Shown here: piece by piece, positions 1 to 12,119 of the stretch | Layout of the letters: the number at the start of each line of letters is the position of its first letter | Position numbering within the stretch: the first letter of the stretch is position 1 | Assembly: GCF_001039355.2 (NCBI RefSeq) | Contig: NW_019775497.1 | Span: 131,610-195,609 of the forward strand | Origin: Lingula anatina | Lineage: Eukaryota; Brachiopoda; Lingulata; Lingulida; Lingulidae | Direction of reading: 5' to 3' | DNA: 64,000 bases | Notes under the pieces: generated by a model | The model's database searches: none | What the model was told of the DNA's origin: nothing | What the model saw: only the letters and a program-made list of their open reading frames with translations | Program-made: the position numbers and the translations under genes

Positions 1-759
1 TCTAAAAGTTTATGTCTACATAACCTGCAAAAACTTCATATTTTCCCCAGTTCAAACATTGAACATTATGAATCTCTTCAAATAAAAGAATACTCCCTTC
101 TGAAATGTACAAAAAATCATAACGGTCTATATTTGTAGACAGATACTTAGAACTAAATTATTTAATAAGAAATTATATGTAAATCATCGAATCCAAGTGC
201 GCGAAAAGGTTGAGCGATGATTTGTGAGTTGGTTGAGGTAAAGTTAATTTAGCGCAACAGTCCCAAATATTATAACTTTCGGTCACTTATAAAGGTTGTA
301 TGTTTAAAACCGCCTATTTTGTGTTTAAAGTAAAGTCAAAGAGAAGGGGGGTAGCTAAGCTGCCAAAGAAATAGTGGCTGAGCCACCGATACTAAATGAT
401 TAAGCTTTTATCTCAGCTATGGACTTATACATGTAATACTTTCCTCTCAAATATAATTTAATACGCAAAAATATAATTTAAAACACAATATTACATCTAG
501 GGCATCGGACAAAATGGATCGTGATGGTAAAAGGAGTATGATGTTGAAAGGACAGGACTGGTTAACACCGACCAAACTGTAGATGATGATAATGACGATT
601 ATTGCATCTAGAAACGATTTCAAAGAATATACACACAAATGTTATAAAGTACAAAGATGCTTAACGCTTAACCACATTGCCCCGACGGGGAGCTTCTCCA
701 AAAAGTTCCTTTGCTAGTTATAATTTCATAAGTAGGGGCCTACTCTCTCGAGTCCGTTA

Positions 760-960
760 TTCGCTTATTTTTTGGTCCAATTATGACCTAATTCAAAAAC
801 GTTTTACAAGTGTACTGCACTGAGTACCTCTTTTGCGCACTCGTTGCTGTTCTCTGTTTTGCCAAGTTTTTTTTTTCTTTTTTTTTATGAGACTCGATGT
901 GCGTCGACAGTAACACTATCACGTCAGCGCTGTCAAAGAGACAAAAGTTTCTTGTCACCT
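760..960 (+). repeat. Repeat G, copy 1
   Basis: Core GTACTGCACTGAGT at 812-825, then TTTTGCGCACTCGTTGCTG and a GTTTTGCCAAG word. See the other G copies; class unknown. Confidence 0.6.
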
Positions 961-1524
961 TAAACAAGGTCACTGAAACGTACCAGCATATCCGGTAAAA
1001 TACAGTGCTCCCATTTCATGGTCTGCTGACACCTTTAAAGATACTGTTGTAGTCAAAGATAAAGTAAGAGGCCTAGGGTGACTAGGTATGTTCGGTTACT
1101 GTATTTTAACTGTATAAGAAAAACAATGTTATAGTTGACTAAGATGACCTCTAAGATTGGTTCTGTGTTAAAATCTATTGGTTTTTGCACGAAAGAAGGA
1201 CTTCTGCGTAAGAGTGAGAAAAATTGTACATTTTGCAACTTGGTTTGTTGGATTTTATGCTCAAATATAAGTTTGAGTTTAGGAAGGGCACGGTTAAATA
1301 CTGAAGTACAAAGTTTTGATACCAAATAGGGAGGTTGGTACTGTTTTATTTTAATGGAAAGATATTTTAGATAAGGAAATGGACTGAATTATTTCTAAAA
1401 ATGTTTTTAAGCACGAATACACATCCTTTTGAACCCGTAACTTTTCTATTGAATTCGTCACTGAATTTGACAAGAAGATGCGTTATGTTCCCCCCCCCCC
1501 CCCCACTTCTCCCTTCGTCACAAG

Positions 1525-1580
1525 CCTAACTCAAAAAGTTATATGTGGATTTTGACGAAATTTTCAGGACTGGTCCCAAA
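1525..1580 (+). repeat. Repeat F fragment
   Basis: AACTCAAAAAGTTATATGTG followed by TTTTGACGAAATTTTCAGGA matches the middle of the unit at 58605-58852. It is preceded by a poly-C run (1491-1504). Confidence 0.6.
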
Positions 1581-1717
1581 GAGTCTAACTGAAAAGTGTA
1601 GATTGTTATCATAATGTACTAAACTGTTTTATCTTAAATTTAACACCTTTTATGTGGTGCTGTGAGCGCCCTTGTGAAAATGATCATATATTTAGTTTGA
1701 AAGACGGTATACGTGTA

Positions 1718-1973
1718 CACACACTGGAAAATAGAAGTGTCACCCCTACTGAACCAATACTTTGGGGGAGATAAATGACTGTGGAATGATATGCTCCTGG
1801 TATCATTTTATTGACATCAAATTTCACAAAAAGACCAACAATACAATACCATGGTACAGCGGTTTTATACTCATTAGTCACATCATAAGTAGACCAGGCA
1901 TTATAACTACTCAAGATCTACCTACTTTGATTACTCTGATTCAGGGGGTGACACTTCTATTTTCCATTGTGTG
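1718..1973 (+). mobile_element. Tc1/mariner-like MITE E, full copy
   Basis: 256 bp with near-perfect inverted ends, CACACACTGGAAAATAGAAG and (reverse complement) CACACAATGGAAAATAGAAG, both continuing into TGTCACCCC. TA lies directly outside each end (1716-1717, 1974-1975). No transposase. A Tc1/mariner origin is inferred from the TA target. Confidence 0.85.
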
Positions 1974-2229
1974 TATATTAACTAAAATAGCTAGAAAAGC
2001 ATCAGTTTCATTTTTTGAATAGATGATTATTGACCATACTTTCTTCTGGTGCCAGTTTGCACTTTGTGGTCTTAATTTTTAAAGGAAGCAGTGCTTCTCT
2101 TTTTCATCTCTTGGTGAAACTTAAAAAATTTGCTTACTTTTTTATTTTGAAAGTGTACACATACATATCCATTTTCATGGGTCCTGTATCTAATGGCTTT
2201 TATCATTTACTGTGTTCAGTCAAATATAA

Positions 2230-2715
2230 TAAAATAAGAATTACAATGGAGTCATTTGTATAACCTTTTTTAATATTGTAATATCGGTTAAAATAAAGTC
2301 GGAAAGAGACACTTTTTAAGATAAAGCCCCCCCCCCTCTTTGAAATTGATGGCTACGCCCCATTTGTTAATTAATGGATTTCAACAGAATGACATAACAC
2401 TGACAATGAAGTCAGTTTTATAACATTTTTTGAATTAGTGCAGTCATTATTATAGCACATGTTATTTTCTGATTTTACAAATATTTATCTAACTTTAACA
2501 CTTTCCCTGTCTTTTAGTCATATTGCAGTTTGAACCCCTTTTCAGTGTACTAAAATGGTTTAATGTCTTTCTGGCCTTGTTCTTTTTTAAATTTATTTGT
2601 TACAAATAAATCTAAAACACATGTTTGTTAAAATATTGTTTCACTTTTTCAGATAAATCCCTGCCCTCTTTAAAGTTGATGGTTACAGCCCCTTAGTTAA
2701 TTATTTTTTCTTGGC
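2230..2715 (+). repeat. Diverged local duplication
   Basis: 2310-2372 and 2652-2705 share GATAAA(G/T)CCC, CCCTCTTTGAAATTGATGGC / CCCTCTTTAAAGTTGATGG and a GTTAATTA end. Short shared words extend further. No coding content. Confidence 0.5.
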
Positions 2716-2760
2716 GGAGGTCTGCGGGAGGTCTGCGCTCTCTGGATACTCCTCAGGTTT
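2710..2760 (+). repeat. Repeat F right-end fragment
   Basis: CTTGGCGGAGGTCTGCG followed by a second GGAGGTCTGCGCTCTCTGGA matches the right end of repeat F, with a short local duplication of GAGGTCTGCG. Confidence 0.6.
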
Positions 2761-2764
2761 CTAA

Positions 2765-3090
2765 GTCTTGTCATCGCCGCACTTAGCCACCTGTTTTTTC
2801 TTTTGTCCTCCAAACAACCAGACAGACAAAAACGTTTTTTTTTAGAAGTACTGCACCGAGTTCCCACACAATGCACTCACTGCTCTCACGTGTTCTCTTC
2901 CCTCATTAGATTCGCTTTTTGGCAAGTTCCTTTTCACTTCCGTCACGCACGCAAAGGCAAGCTCAGCTCACGACAACATGATCCTTCGACCACCCCAGAG
3001 ATTTTTTCTGTGAGGGACTTGGCTCTCGACGGTGAAATGTCCATTTTTGACCCAAATTTTATAAAAGCGTTGACTGCTCATGTTTGATTG
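2765..3090 (+). repeat. Repeat G, copy 2
   Basis: Core GTACTGCACCGAGT at 2848-2861, then CAATGCACTCACTGCTCTC, TTTTTGGCAAG, and CGTCACGCACGCAAAGG, a word also near copy 5. A 94-codon frame here is repeat-derived. Confidence 0.65.
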
Positions 3091-3360
3091 TATGGAATAC
3101 GGGACTTAAAGTCATACAAGAGAAGGAAAGGTTTTCTGTGTAAAGTTTTTCAATGAAATATATTTGGGCGTTAAGTTAAAAAAATTTTGGGTGCAGGATA
3201 CATGAACAATACCCAACTTCGTATGATGATAATTTCTAACGATTTTGATGAATAGAATTACGAATTACAGGAAATGTCAGTACAGTAGTTATCGACCAAT
3301 GTGCCATCTTTAAGCGATGTGCCGTCCTTTGTTTTTCATTGCGAATGTCTCTTAACTTAC

Positions 3361-3535
3361 CTGTGATTGAAGATTCCGTTTTCAGTCTTTTGGGCATGAC
3401 AAAATTGAGCTGTTCCGTGATTTGTTCCATCTGCTGAAACTGGTCGGCCAACAAAATCCGTATTCTCTGGTGCTTCTTCCATAACTGCTGACAAAGGACT
3501 TGTTGTTCCGGCGTGAGTTGCAGTTGGCCTTCAAA
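3361..3535 (-). CDS. Probable internal exon, glutamine-rich helical segment
   Basis: On the minus strand a TTTTCAG acceptor (3536-3538) is followed by 175 bases open in the first frame and then a strong donor, CACAG before GTAAGT (3360-3355). The 58-residue peptide starts FEGQLQLTPEQQ, continues through QQLWKKHQRIRILLADQFQQ and ends KRLKTESSIT. It is rich in Q, L and K/R and is probably a long amphipathic helix. It starts in phase 0, compatible with the exon at 14465-14593, and ends with one extra base. The LTPEQQ opening resembles helix 1 of some nuclear-receptor ligand-binding domains, but the rest does not match and I do not claim that family. No further exon was found with confidence between 1 and 3360. 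Confidence 0.55.
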
Positions 3536-6500
3536 CTGAAAATGAGTATTTTAAAGGGAAAACTGATAAAAATCTAACACTAACTCATGCTCATGGCAAA
3601 AAGTAAGCTGAAACTTGAATAGGGATGAATTATGAAAATTATAACACCTTAAAGCCACAAGGTGAAAAAACTTAAACATATGAATCATAGTCAAATATAT
3701 TTTTTTTGTATTTTTTAATCTGCTTAAATGCTGGATGAGCACGTTTGCTATAAGCAGGGAGGGTAAAAATCGTCCGCAATCACGGGATTACGGGATAACT
3801 CCCCGCATGCTGAAAAAAAAAAAAAAAAAAAAAAACGCTTCTCGAGTTTATTAAGTACACAAACTTTTGGTACACAATAAATCGAGTAGAATTTACAGTA
3901 TGGGCACACGATGCATAGAGAATGTAATGATGATGGGGTCATTCAGGGTTCAAGATAAGACCAATCAATAGCCGTGTTGTTAAATTTCCCAGAGAAAAAA
4001 CTGAGGTTTTTGTTGAAGGTAAAAAAATAGGCGGTGAAAACGTCCTGGACTTGATGACGTATTTCATGACGGCGTAGCAGGAGCCTCATATGACCACGTT
4101 ATGTGATCCAAGACCTTTTACTTTGCGCAAAAGATTTGAAATTCATTACATGTGTTAGAGAGCAGGGCTCATTTGACATGGAGTTGGGGTTTGCACTGTA
4201 CCGACCCGGGGTAGGGTTGAATGCTAGGGATCCTGGTTTGCTTTGGCGGAAAATGGAAAAAAAGTAAGTACGAAATTGAATTCTTAAGAAAGCAACAGAC
4301 TAATAAGTATTCTGATGGGATATTTACTGTTATATTCAAAAGATGTAAAGTAAATATTTTATAGAGCTGTTACTAGCAACTCAATTACTTCTTCAATCTC
4401 GTGCAGATTGTGGACAAGTTGAATGAAGCCTGTATAAATGAAATCATCAAAAGGCAATTTGGACTGTTTTTCAATATTCCTTCGGCCATCTGATCATTTA
4501 TGTCCAGACCCCGCGGACGTCTCAAAGTTATCACATTACGATGCTCCTTTCCATATAAAAATTGTACAGATTTGAATTTAATTAATTACTGACAGAGTTA
4601 GTAGAGTTACCTTTAACACGTGTTATTTAGTGCAGGGAGTGACTTATGAAAACAACTTATGATCACACAGAAAGAAAAAGAATTTAAAAAATGCACTGTT
4701 TCATGACAAAAGTGATAGAAAATATCAAACTGAACAAGTTTATCTGGATTTTAGAGGTTTTGGGACAATGAAAAAAGATGCAATTTTCAAAGTCAACCTC
4801 ACCAATTAATGTAACCAGCACCAGAATAGGGATATCATGACTAAATCCATAAAATGTCATAAGTAAATATTTTATCTAAAGATAAAAAAATAAGTTTATA
4901 GATAAGAATGTTTAACATACGCGCACAAAAGTATATATATTTTTTGTAAGCAATTGGTTAGATATGAGTAATATCGCTAAAGATTATTCTTTTTAAAGTT
5001 CCCTTATTTTAACAGATTCCCAGAATTTGCTTGAAGTGAAAAAGGCATTAAGGATTGACCCACGGACGATATGTTATCTGCAACTATATTCACAGCTGCG
5101 GTAGTGATCATAAGCTTGCAGATGTGCAGTTTAACATATACGTATATACGCCCCCTTTTTTACACAAACCAATGATGTATAATACTCAGAGATACGTTTC
5201 GATTTGACAGAAAACAAACGTTGCGAGAAAGGACATTTGCTGCCAATTAATACCACCAAACTGATAGACGTTTATGCGCACGATAAGAATTAGACGGATT
5301 TCTGGGCTTTGTGCAACGGTCGCAGCGTCCGCTCTATCCAAATAACTTTACCTACATTCAACAGTGATTTGTTTTACAACTTTGCATTTTGCCTTCTAAT
5401 TACATACATTAATACATATTTTGGTTGAGATTAAGATAGTTATTATTTTTATGCATTTCTAACACAAGGCTTTAATTGGTTTCAGTATATTTCAAAAATC
5501 AAAACTCCGAACGACAGCATTTGGATTTCATTTTTCTTCTCTTTACTTTTTGATCTCTGTCTTATAGTTTAAAATGAGCGCTTCGCCAGGGTTTAAGATT
5601 CTGTAGATTTGATGAAAAGGTATTTGTTTTATTATTATAAATTAAAACTCACTCTTCTTATCCAAATTTCGCAACACTGCTTCTTAGCGCATTTCTTTTA
5701 CTGAAACTTTAATGACAAAATCAACTGATTTCTTTTACCTTTTTCTTTTGTTATCGAAATAAATTAGCCAAAAATTAAAATCCAAAGTACAATTCTATTT
5801 ATTTATGAAAAAAATACATTGACAAGAAGTAGTTGAAATGATAAATATGAAAGGAACAATTTACTAGATACGTCAATGATGTTTTAAATCACATCAAAAC
5901 AATAAATGCATTTAGAATTATTCAAATGTCATATCTTATACCTAAATATACAGCAAAGTTATTATCATTACCAATTATTATCCTAATAACGGTAATATCT
6001 TAAAATAAAATAACCAGATGTCGATACACCTGTCATGAATATTTCGAAAACTTACGACGGTATAAATGTATCACGATTTGTTATCAACTGAGTTATGTTT
6101 TTAACGACAGTACAAACCTCTGACGCGGGTCGAGCAATGGATCGTGAATAGGTGAAACTTGCTTTTTCCTCGAGGAGTACGCATTGGCGCGAAAATCTCG
6201 CATAGAACATCTTTCGTGTTAATTTTAAGTAAATCACTTTTCCGATGGCCATTCCGCCTCCTTACCCGTTATTCCACACCCTCAAAACAGCAACAACTGA
6301 TTGATTTAAACTTAGTATTACTAGCATGTTCCTGATAGCAGTGAGTTTATATACCTCTAAAAAGATATATTATATAGTACATGTAAATTTAAACATTCCG
6401 CTGACATGTTTCAGAATTTTAGAGCAGTTGCAAGTGACTGCATAATGTTTTTGTACTTAATATGCATATCTAATTTAAGTGATATAGCCTGTTTGCCGCG

Positions 6501-6650
6501 GATTCAAGAACTCCATTTAAATTTTTCAACAAATATTTAAATTTTCAATCAAAAAAATGAAAACATAGACGTAGAAAATTATAACTGGGCAGGTGGATTC
6601 GTAAGCATCTGTGAGTATAAACTACCACTTATAATTAGAGAAAGAACAAA
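3536..6650. other. Intergenic or intronic, no feature recognised
   Basis: AT-rich sequence with stops in all frames and a poly-A run at 3811-3835. If the two minus-strand exons are one gene, this is intron. Confidence 0.5.
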
Positions 6651-6702
<52 letters not shown>

Positions 6703-6704
6703 AG
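6651..6704. repeat. (AAAT)n microsatellite
   Basis: About 13 perfect AAAT units. Produces a spurious FIYL-repeat frame on the minus strand. Confidence 0.95.
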
Positions 6705-7037
6705 ATTTTAAATTTAAATGGACGACTGGGAGTCTACATAAAGATGTCGTCAACTGAAAACACGTTTGGGAGGAAAAACTGCTTGGGGCTGAAGTTTCTA
6801 GCCGAGCAGTCGTAACTGCATGATACATACTTAGAGCTGACAGTGACAACAAAGCACTAGTCACCTTAGTAGGACGCCCTGGGCGTTTAACTTTTCAAAA
6901 GCAAAATTTTATTCTAGTTCTCGTTTTTTAACATCTTTCCCTTAAGCTTCGAGGTGAACTTTTTTGTACAATCCATGGCCCTGTTTTTGAGATTGTCGCT
7001 GATGAGTCACTCTAAAAATGATATATTATAATAATAT

Positions 7038-7040
7038 TCT

Positions 7041-7085
<45 letters not shown>
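7038..7085. repeat. (AAT)n microsatellite
   Basis: About 15 AAT units, perfect. Confidence 0.95.
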
Positions 7086-7086
<1 letters not shown>

Positions 7087-7774
7087 TTTGTTTGAAGTCA
7101 CAAATCCCTTCAAAATGTTCAGTCAACTTTGTTTAAAAACAAATATTTAAGAACACAATTACCAAGATAGGCGTTAAAAAAAGATAAAAGATAAAAAAAA
7201 AAATTAAGAAAGATAAAGGTTCCACATAAAAGATAGTTCTTACATAAAACCAATTACAATTGAAACAGTCAATGGTGAAACTTCCTAAAATGCTATGTTT
7301 TTAACTCCTTTGTAAATTTATCAGTTGCCTCACATTCCATTCGACTCTACCATCAGATTTAAAACAGATATCCCTATAAGTTTTAAGATGAAGATCTCTG
7401 GTGAATTGCACTCATTACAGTAAAATAGCAATTAAGAACTAGAAAACAGATTTGCTAATAATTGTTTCTTCAGTAGGTTTAGATGGAATAAACCTTGATG
7501 ATAAAGAAAGTAAAATTGTTGAAATTATGAAAAAAAAAAAACATTTTAGTTATACGAAAATCTCACTGTCTTTACGCTCAGAAAACTCATCATGGGTCAT
7601 CTTGGGTATATAAGTGTAGATGTAATGGGCGGATAAGTCACACTCTGACTGTGGGATGCACAGTGGTCCTTTTTATGCTAAATCGAACAAAACTTTGAAA
7701 CTGATTTGTGAAAAGTGATCGCATTCGTCATCTTGAATAAATGGAAAGAGGGAAGACTCACGACGAGACTGGGA

Positions 7775-7955
7775 TCTTGACGTAAAGCATCATTGAGAAA
7801 TATCAAAAATGGACCAAAATCTTATTATTTATTTGTTTTTATTTATTATTTTAAGTGATGGGGCTTGACGTTTAACATCAATGAGAAACATAAAAAAGAG
7901 ATCAAAATATTTTTATTTGTCTATTTTTTATTTTAAGTGAAGGGGCTTACCACCA
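7775..7955 (+). repeat. Two-unit ~85-bp tandem duplication
   Basis: CTTGACGTAAAGCATCATTG with GAGAAATATCAAAAATGGAC, then CTTGACGTTTAACATCAATG with GAGAAACATAAAAAAGAG; both units end in TTATTTTAAGTGA(T/A)GGGGCTT. Confidence 0.65.
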
Positions 7956-8084
7956 GTACAAAGTCAAATATTTGGCCACGAGGTTAATTAAGTCTGTCTC
8001 AAGAAAAAAATTGTGACCATACCAGGCACCGATAAAAATTTAAATGAAAGTTTCGCATCCCCTTACGATCAATTATCAGGGTTT

Positions 8085-8605
8085 TTATCAACCCTAAAAG
8101 TCTGTCTGTTTTTCAAAGCAGTAGTACATTGGTGATGCTTGGGCCTAAACACTTATTCCACAAGTTGGTTGACATATTAATGGAGACAAACTATTTATAA
8201 TAGTCTTGTAGATATTTGTTACTTGTAGGTTTGTTGTCAACCCTAAAAGTTTGCCTGTTCATAGAAGTAGTAGATAGCGGCCCATAGCCAGCAAATTCAA
8301 AAGGGGGGTTCTTTTTCTGAAAAAGTGGACCTTTTACAATGAAACTTATGTGTACCTATGTAAAATTTTACCCAAAATGGACCGTTTCATGACAAAAGGG
8401 GCTTTTCTTTCGAACCCCCCGAACCCCGCCTGTCTACAGGCCTGGATAGGTAGTATATAGTTCTGAAAATTTCTTCCACGGGTCGGTCGACATATTTATG
8501 GGGAGGTGATATTTATAGTAGTCTGGTAAACACTTGGTACTTAAGCCAAAAGACTCGTTCCACGACATAGTCGACGTTTTTATGGAGGGGTAATATTAAG
8601 ACCAG
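8085..8605 (+). repeat. Degenerate tandem repeat, ~145-bp units
   Basis: Unit 1 (about 8085-8233) has TCAACCCTAAAAGTCTGTCT, ATTCCACAAGTTGGTTGAC and TTTATAATAGTCTTGTAGA. Unit 2 (about 8236-8540, excluding element C) repeats these as CAACCCTAAAAGTTTGCC, TTCCACGGGTCGGTCGAC and TTATAGTAGTCTGGTA. A partial unit 3 (about 8545-8605) has GTTCCACGACATAGTCGAC. Confidence 0.75.
8278..8444 (+). mobile_element. Short inverted-repeat element C (5-bp TSD GATAG)
   Basis: Left end CGGCCCATAGCCAGC and right end (reverse complement) CAGGCCTGTAGACAGGCGGG form an imperfect inverted repeat. Further in, GGGGGGTTC and GAACCCCCC pair. GATAG lies at 8273-8277 and 8445-8449. Its interior is AATGGACCGTTTCATGACAA-like, non-coding. 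It interrupts unit 2 of a tandem repeat. Confidence 0.8.
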
Positions 8606-8883
8606 CCAATCAAAATCAGTTCTGCCGCCGTCAGCAGCTTCCGGCTAACTCGAGACTTGATATTACTCTCTACCACAGAGCAGCTTGGTAAAGACGTGTT
8701 TTTTATCTTTATTATTTCTTATTTTTATTTTTATTTATTCGTTATTTTCTGGAAAAAAACACAAACACCTAATAAGAGTACTTTTACTGGTATGGAAATG
8801 TGCAGCTACATACCATAAAAAATATTTCTTAATATCTAGAGAAAATTCTCTGGCGGCTGTGGTAGAGGGTATGTTGACAGCCG

Positions 8884-9547
8884 TTTTTTATGAAAATAAT
8901 ACCATTCTTTGATATACTCGACCAATGGGATGTTAGTATCCAAGTAACCTTATCCGCTTTTATGCCATGATTTTCAATAATGAGCTACCTGTCTCGATTT
9001 CGTTTCATATGCTTTTATCAAAAATATTTGAAATAAATTGAAATAGGTTAGAAGCATCATGATTGATTATCTGACCTATTTCCACTTATTAAATTTTTTC
9101 ATTTAATTTTTAAACGTCTACCCTCGATCTCCATGCGACCCCTACCACCCTTAAATCCTATTTTACCACAGGCAATTTACCAGTTCAAACCCAAACCGCC
9201 TGGCGATGGATTAANTTTTTTTATGAAAATAATACCATCCTTTGATATACTCGACCAATGGGATGTTAGTATCCAAGTAACCTTATCCGCTTTTATGGCA
9301 TGATTTTCAATAATGAGCTACCTGTCTCGATTTCGTTTCATATGCTTTTATCAAAAATATTTGAAATAAATTGAAATAGGTTAGAAGCATCATGATTGAT
9401 TATCTGACCTATTTCCACTTATTAAATTTTTTCATTTAATTTTTAAACGTCTACCCCAGATCTCCATGCGACCCCTACCACCCTTAAATCCTATTTTACC
9501 ACAGGCAATTTACCAGTTCAAACCCAAACCGCCTGGCGATGGATTAA
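8884..9547. repeat. 331-bp direct duplication joined at a single N
   Basis: 8884-9214 and 9217-9547 are identical except for about four substitutions. They abut at 9215 (N) and one extra T. Unique sequence resumes immediately on both outer sides. This is what an unmerged overlap between two contigs or haplotypes looks like, rather than a biological tandem repeat. Confidence 0.85.
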
Positions 9548-10149
9548 ATTACAAAGCAGTATTAATTGTACAATTACAATGCAAAGGCCAAGGATTCGAT
9601 AGTCCGCGGCTCTAAATGGGCATTCCTGGCCATTCAAAGGTCACCAAAATGTACTTTCTACTCAGAGGTAAATTAACTAGACTCAGATCAACCAACTAGA
9701 TTCAGATCGGTCTTCGTCAATGGTCCCGCTTTGTTCGGTTTGTTATTCAAGCAAAGCAGGCTCAATTCTTGCCATTCTTGATGTCTTTATCTGGTGTATA
9801 GAAACTGGGGTCCCTGTAACAGAGAGTCTCCCTGTCGTTAGTTTAATAACGGGTTGAAATGACTTAGGGTATATAGTGCTTTATGCTACACTGCACAACA
9901 ACGTAGAGAATTCATTTTTTTTTTTTTTGCTCATGGTGTCAACGGCTGTTGCTGGCTATCTATTTTATCCTAAATTTTTTTTTGACATAGTAACAATATT
10001 TACATGGGTGCCCATCACTTTCAATAGTAATTGGATCCTTAGTTCAAATCGCCATAGCAACAGAACTAACATGGATACCTAAAACCTTATGGATACCTAA
10101 GAACTTTAAAATCTTAATATGGATGCAATAGTGTTAAACATATATGTAA

Positions 10150-10520
10150 ATTTTGGAGAAAAATCTACCAGACAGAAATATCTGTAATTAGGGGCTGATA
10201 ACTCCATAAAAAAATGACGGCACGGGATTGTAGCCCATTCAGTCGAGGTCCACTCTGCCAATTTTCGTGATAAAATCTCGTTCAGGGATGACGTTACGCC
10301 AAATACCGATTGTTATCTCACCTCAAAATAGAAAGATGTTTATAACTGACGATTAAAGTTTGAGTTGCCTATGCTTATACATTGCAACGAGAAACATAAG
10401 CTCCGATATTTTATATTTTCGAGGGTTTTTTATTGTTTTAAATCAGCACAAAGATAGATGCATTATTAAATAATTAGGCCTATATGCAGGAAAATCCAAT
10501 TTTGGTATCTGGATGATAAT
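10150..10520 (-). repeat. Dispersed repeat H, copy 1 (reverse)
   Basis: The reverse complement matches both other H copies (AGGTGAGATAACAATCGGTA, CGAGATTTTATCACGAAAAT, ATCCCGTGCCGTCATTTTTT). Here the place where an F-type repeat sits in copy 3 is uninterrupted. Confidence 0.7.
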
Positions 10521-11060
10521 AAAGGGTAACAATATCCTAAAATGTTTGGCACGCCTATTCAAGCTGCTAGCGGGTAATAATCGATAGTCAATTACCCCCT
10601 AGTTACTCAAGGGGGAGTGCCAGACAATTAAGCTGATTACGCTGAGAGCACTTTAGCGAGAAGCCCTACAAACTTAAGTCGATCCAGTTAATACAATGGG
10701 CTAATGGGAACGCACTTAAAAATGAGAACCATAATCCAGGGCGACCCGGGGTTACATGGACAATAAAAAGAGAACATGTATCACCGGCGACTCTCTTGCA
10801 CATGGCATGTAAAGGTCATATGAAATTAAATTTTGTATTCATGAAATTTATTTTTAGATTTTTTTTCATTTGGTTTACGTGCAGGCTGGTGTTATGTGAT
10901 TCACTTTATGGCTCTGTTTATTAAAGAAGGATTTGGAGGACCAACACCTGCATCATTAGATGATTGTACTGTTATTAATAATGTCCAGAATGGCAGGAAA
11001 ACTGCATGTAATTGAACATTTACTGAAAATACCAGGAATCAATCATAAGTGGGCTGTAAC

Positions 11061-11228
11061 CAGGGGCGGATTCAGGGCGTCTTCTGGGTCTTCCGGAAGA
11101 CGGTCAAATTTTCAAGTTTACATTGACGGGTATCGAATTTTTTCTGTCGGAAGACGGTCAAAAATGAAGAACGGGGCAACAAAGATAATTTGGAAGACTG
11201 TCAGAAAATATCTCTGAATCCGCTCCTG
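11061..11228 (+). mobile_element. MITE A, copy 1 (5-bp TSD GTAAC)
   Basis: Starts CAGGGGCGGATTCAGG and ends TGAATCCGCTCCTG, an inverted repeat of about 15 bases, and is flanked by GTAAC at 11056-11060 and 11229-11233. The interior carries several GAAGACGGTC-type words in both orientations. Non-coding. Confidence 0.9.
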
Positions 11229-11474
11229 GTAACACACTAACAACTTGATAAGAAAGCCAGCCCACTTGAACACGACAAAGATGTATTTTAAAGAAACAAA
11301 CATTATTATTTAAGTCAGTAACTTGCTTGGTTTCCTTGCTTTGGTTGACCTTAACAATGTAGTAGGGTTGACCTAAGTTTCTTTTGTAAAACTTGGGCCA
11401 GCTGTACGGGCGCCATGAGTGTTTAATCTTGAGGAATTTAAATTATTTGAACTCAGAGCGAACCTCTTTGTGTT

Positions 11475-11479
<5 letters not shown>

Positions 11480-11551
<72 letters not shown>
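11480..11551. repeat. (TA)n microsatellite
   Basis: About 35 perfect TA units. Creates YI-repeat frames on both strands, which are not genes. Confidence 0.95.
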
Positions 11552-11552
<1 letters not shown>

Positions 11553-11869
11553 CGCAGCGGCACCCTACATTTGATCGTCCGAGTGCGACAAAGCGTTGTC
11601 CAAAATATAAATAACCGCCTGTCAAGGCAAGAACCGGGTTTCTATTCTCCAACCGACCACCCCTGAGTCCTCTTTTCTCCGCACGTAATGCGCCGAGCTC
11701 CGCAGGTGTGAGAGTAATCACATTTCAAAAACTCATTGACTAGTGATCAGTTACCATAATAATAGAGGCTATTTACTCCGTTGTGAGAAAGAATTTTTAT
11801 TTTCAGATCTCGTGCCAATGCACTGGTAGGTCTTGTGACCCTTCGGTACAATTTGAAAACATATTTTAA

Positions 11870-12072
11870 AGGGATAATAACTTGCAAACAACGCATAGAA
11901 ACATAATATATTCTATTTTACCACAAAAACGGCAGTTATAGCTATTATTCTGATATCTGAGCTTGTCATCGGACCACCTGGCCTCTATAGATGGTTATAC
12001 TCTGTAATAATCTCTTAAAAGATTATTACAAAAACAATTAAACTTTTTAGAAAAAAAAAACNCCCCCCCCCC

Positions 12073-12119
<47 letters not shown>

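Noticed and set aside
3361-3535. Nuclear-receptor ligand-binding domain helix 1
   Set aside because: Only LTPEQQ and a loose QQL pattern fit; the rest of the exon lacks the family's motifs and no DNA-binding domain was found.
6052-6252. Minus-strand 66-codon frame with a possible donor after CGTCAGAG
   Set aside because: No acceptor or homology; similar GCGTCAGAG words occur at 19.5 and 27.6 kb without genes.
11393-11721. Frames with YI repeats on both strands
   Set aside because: They are translations of the (TA)n microsatellite.
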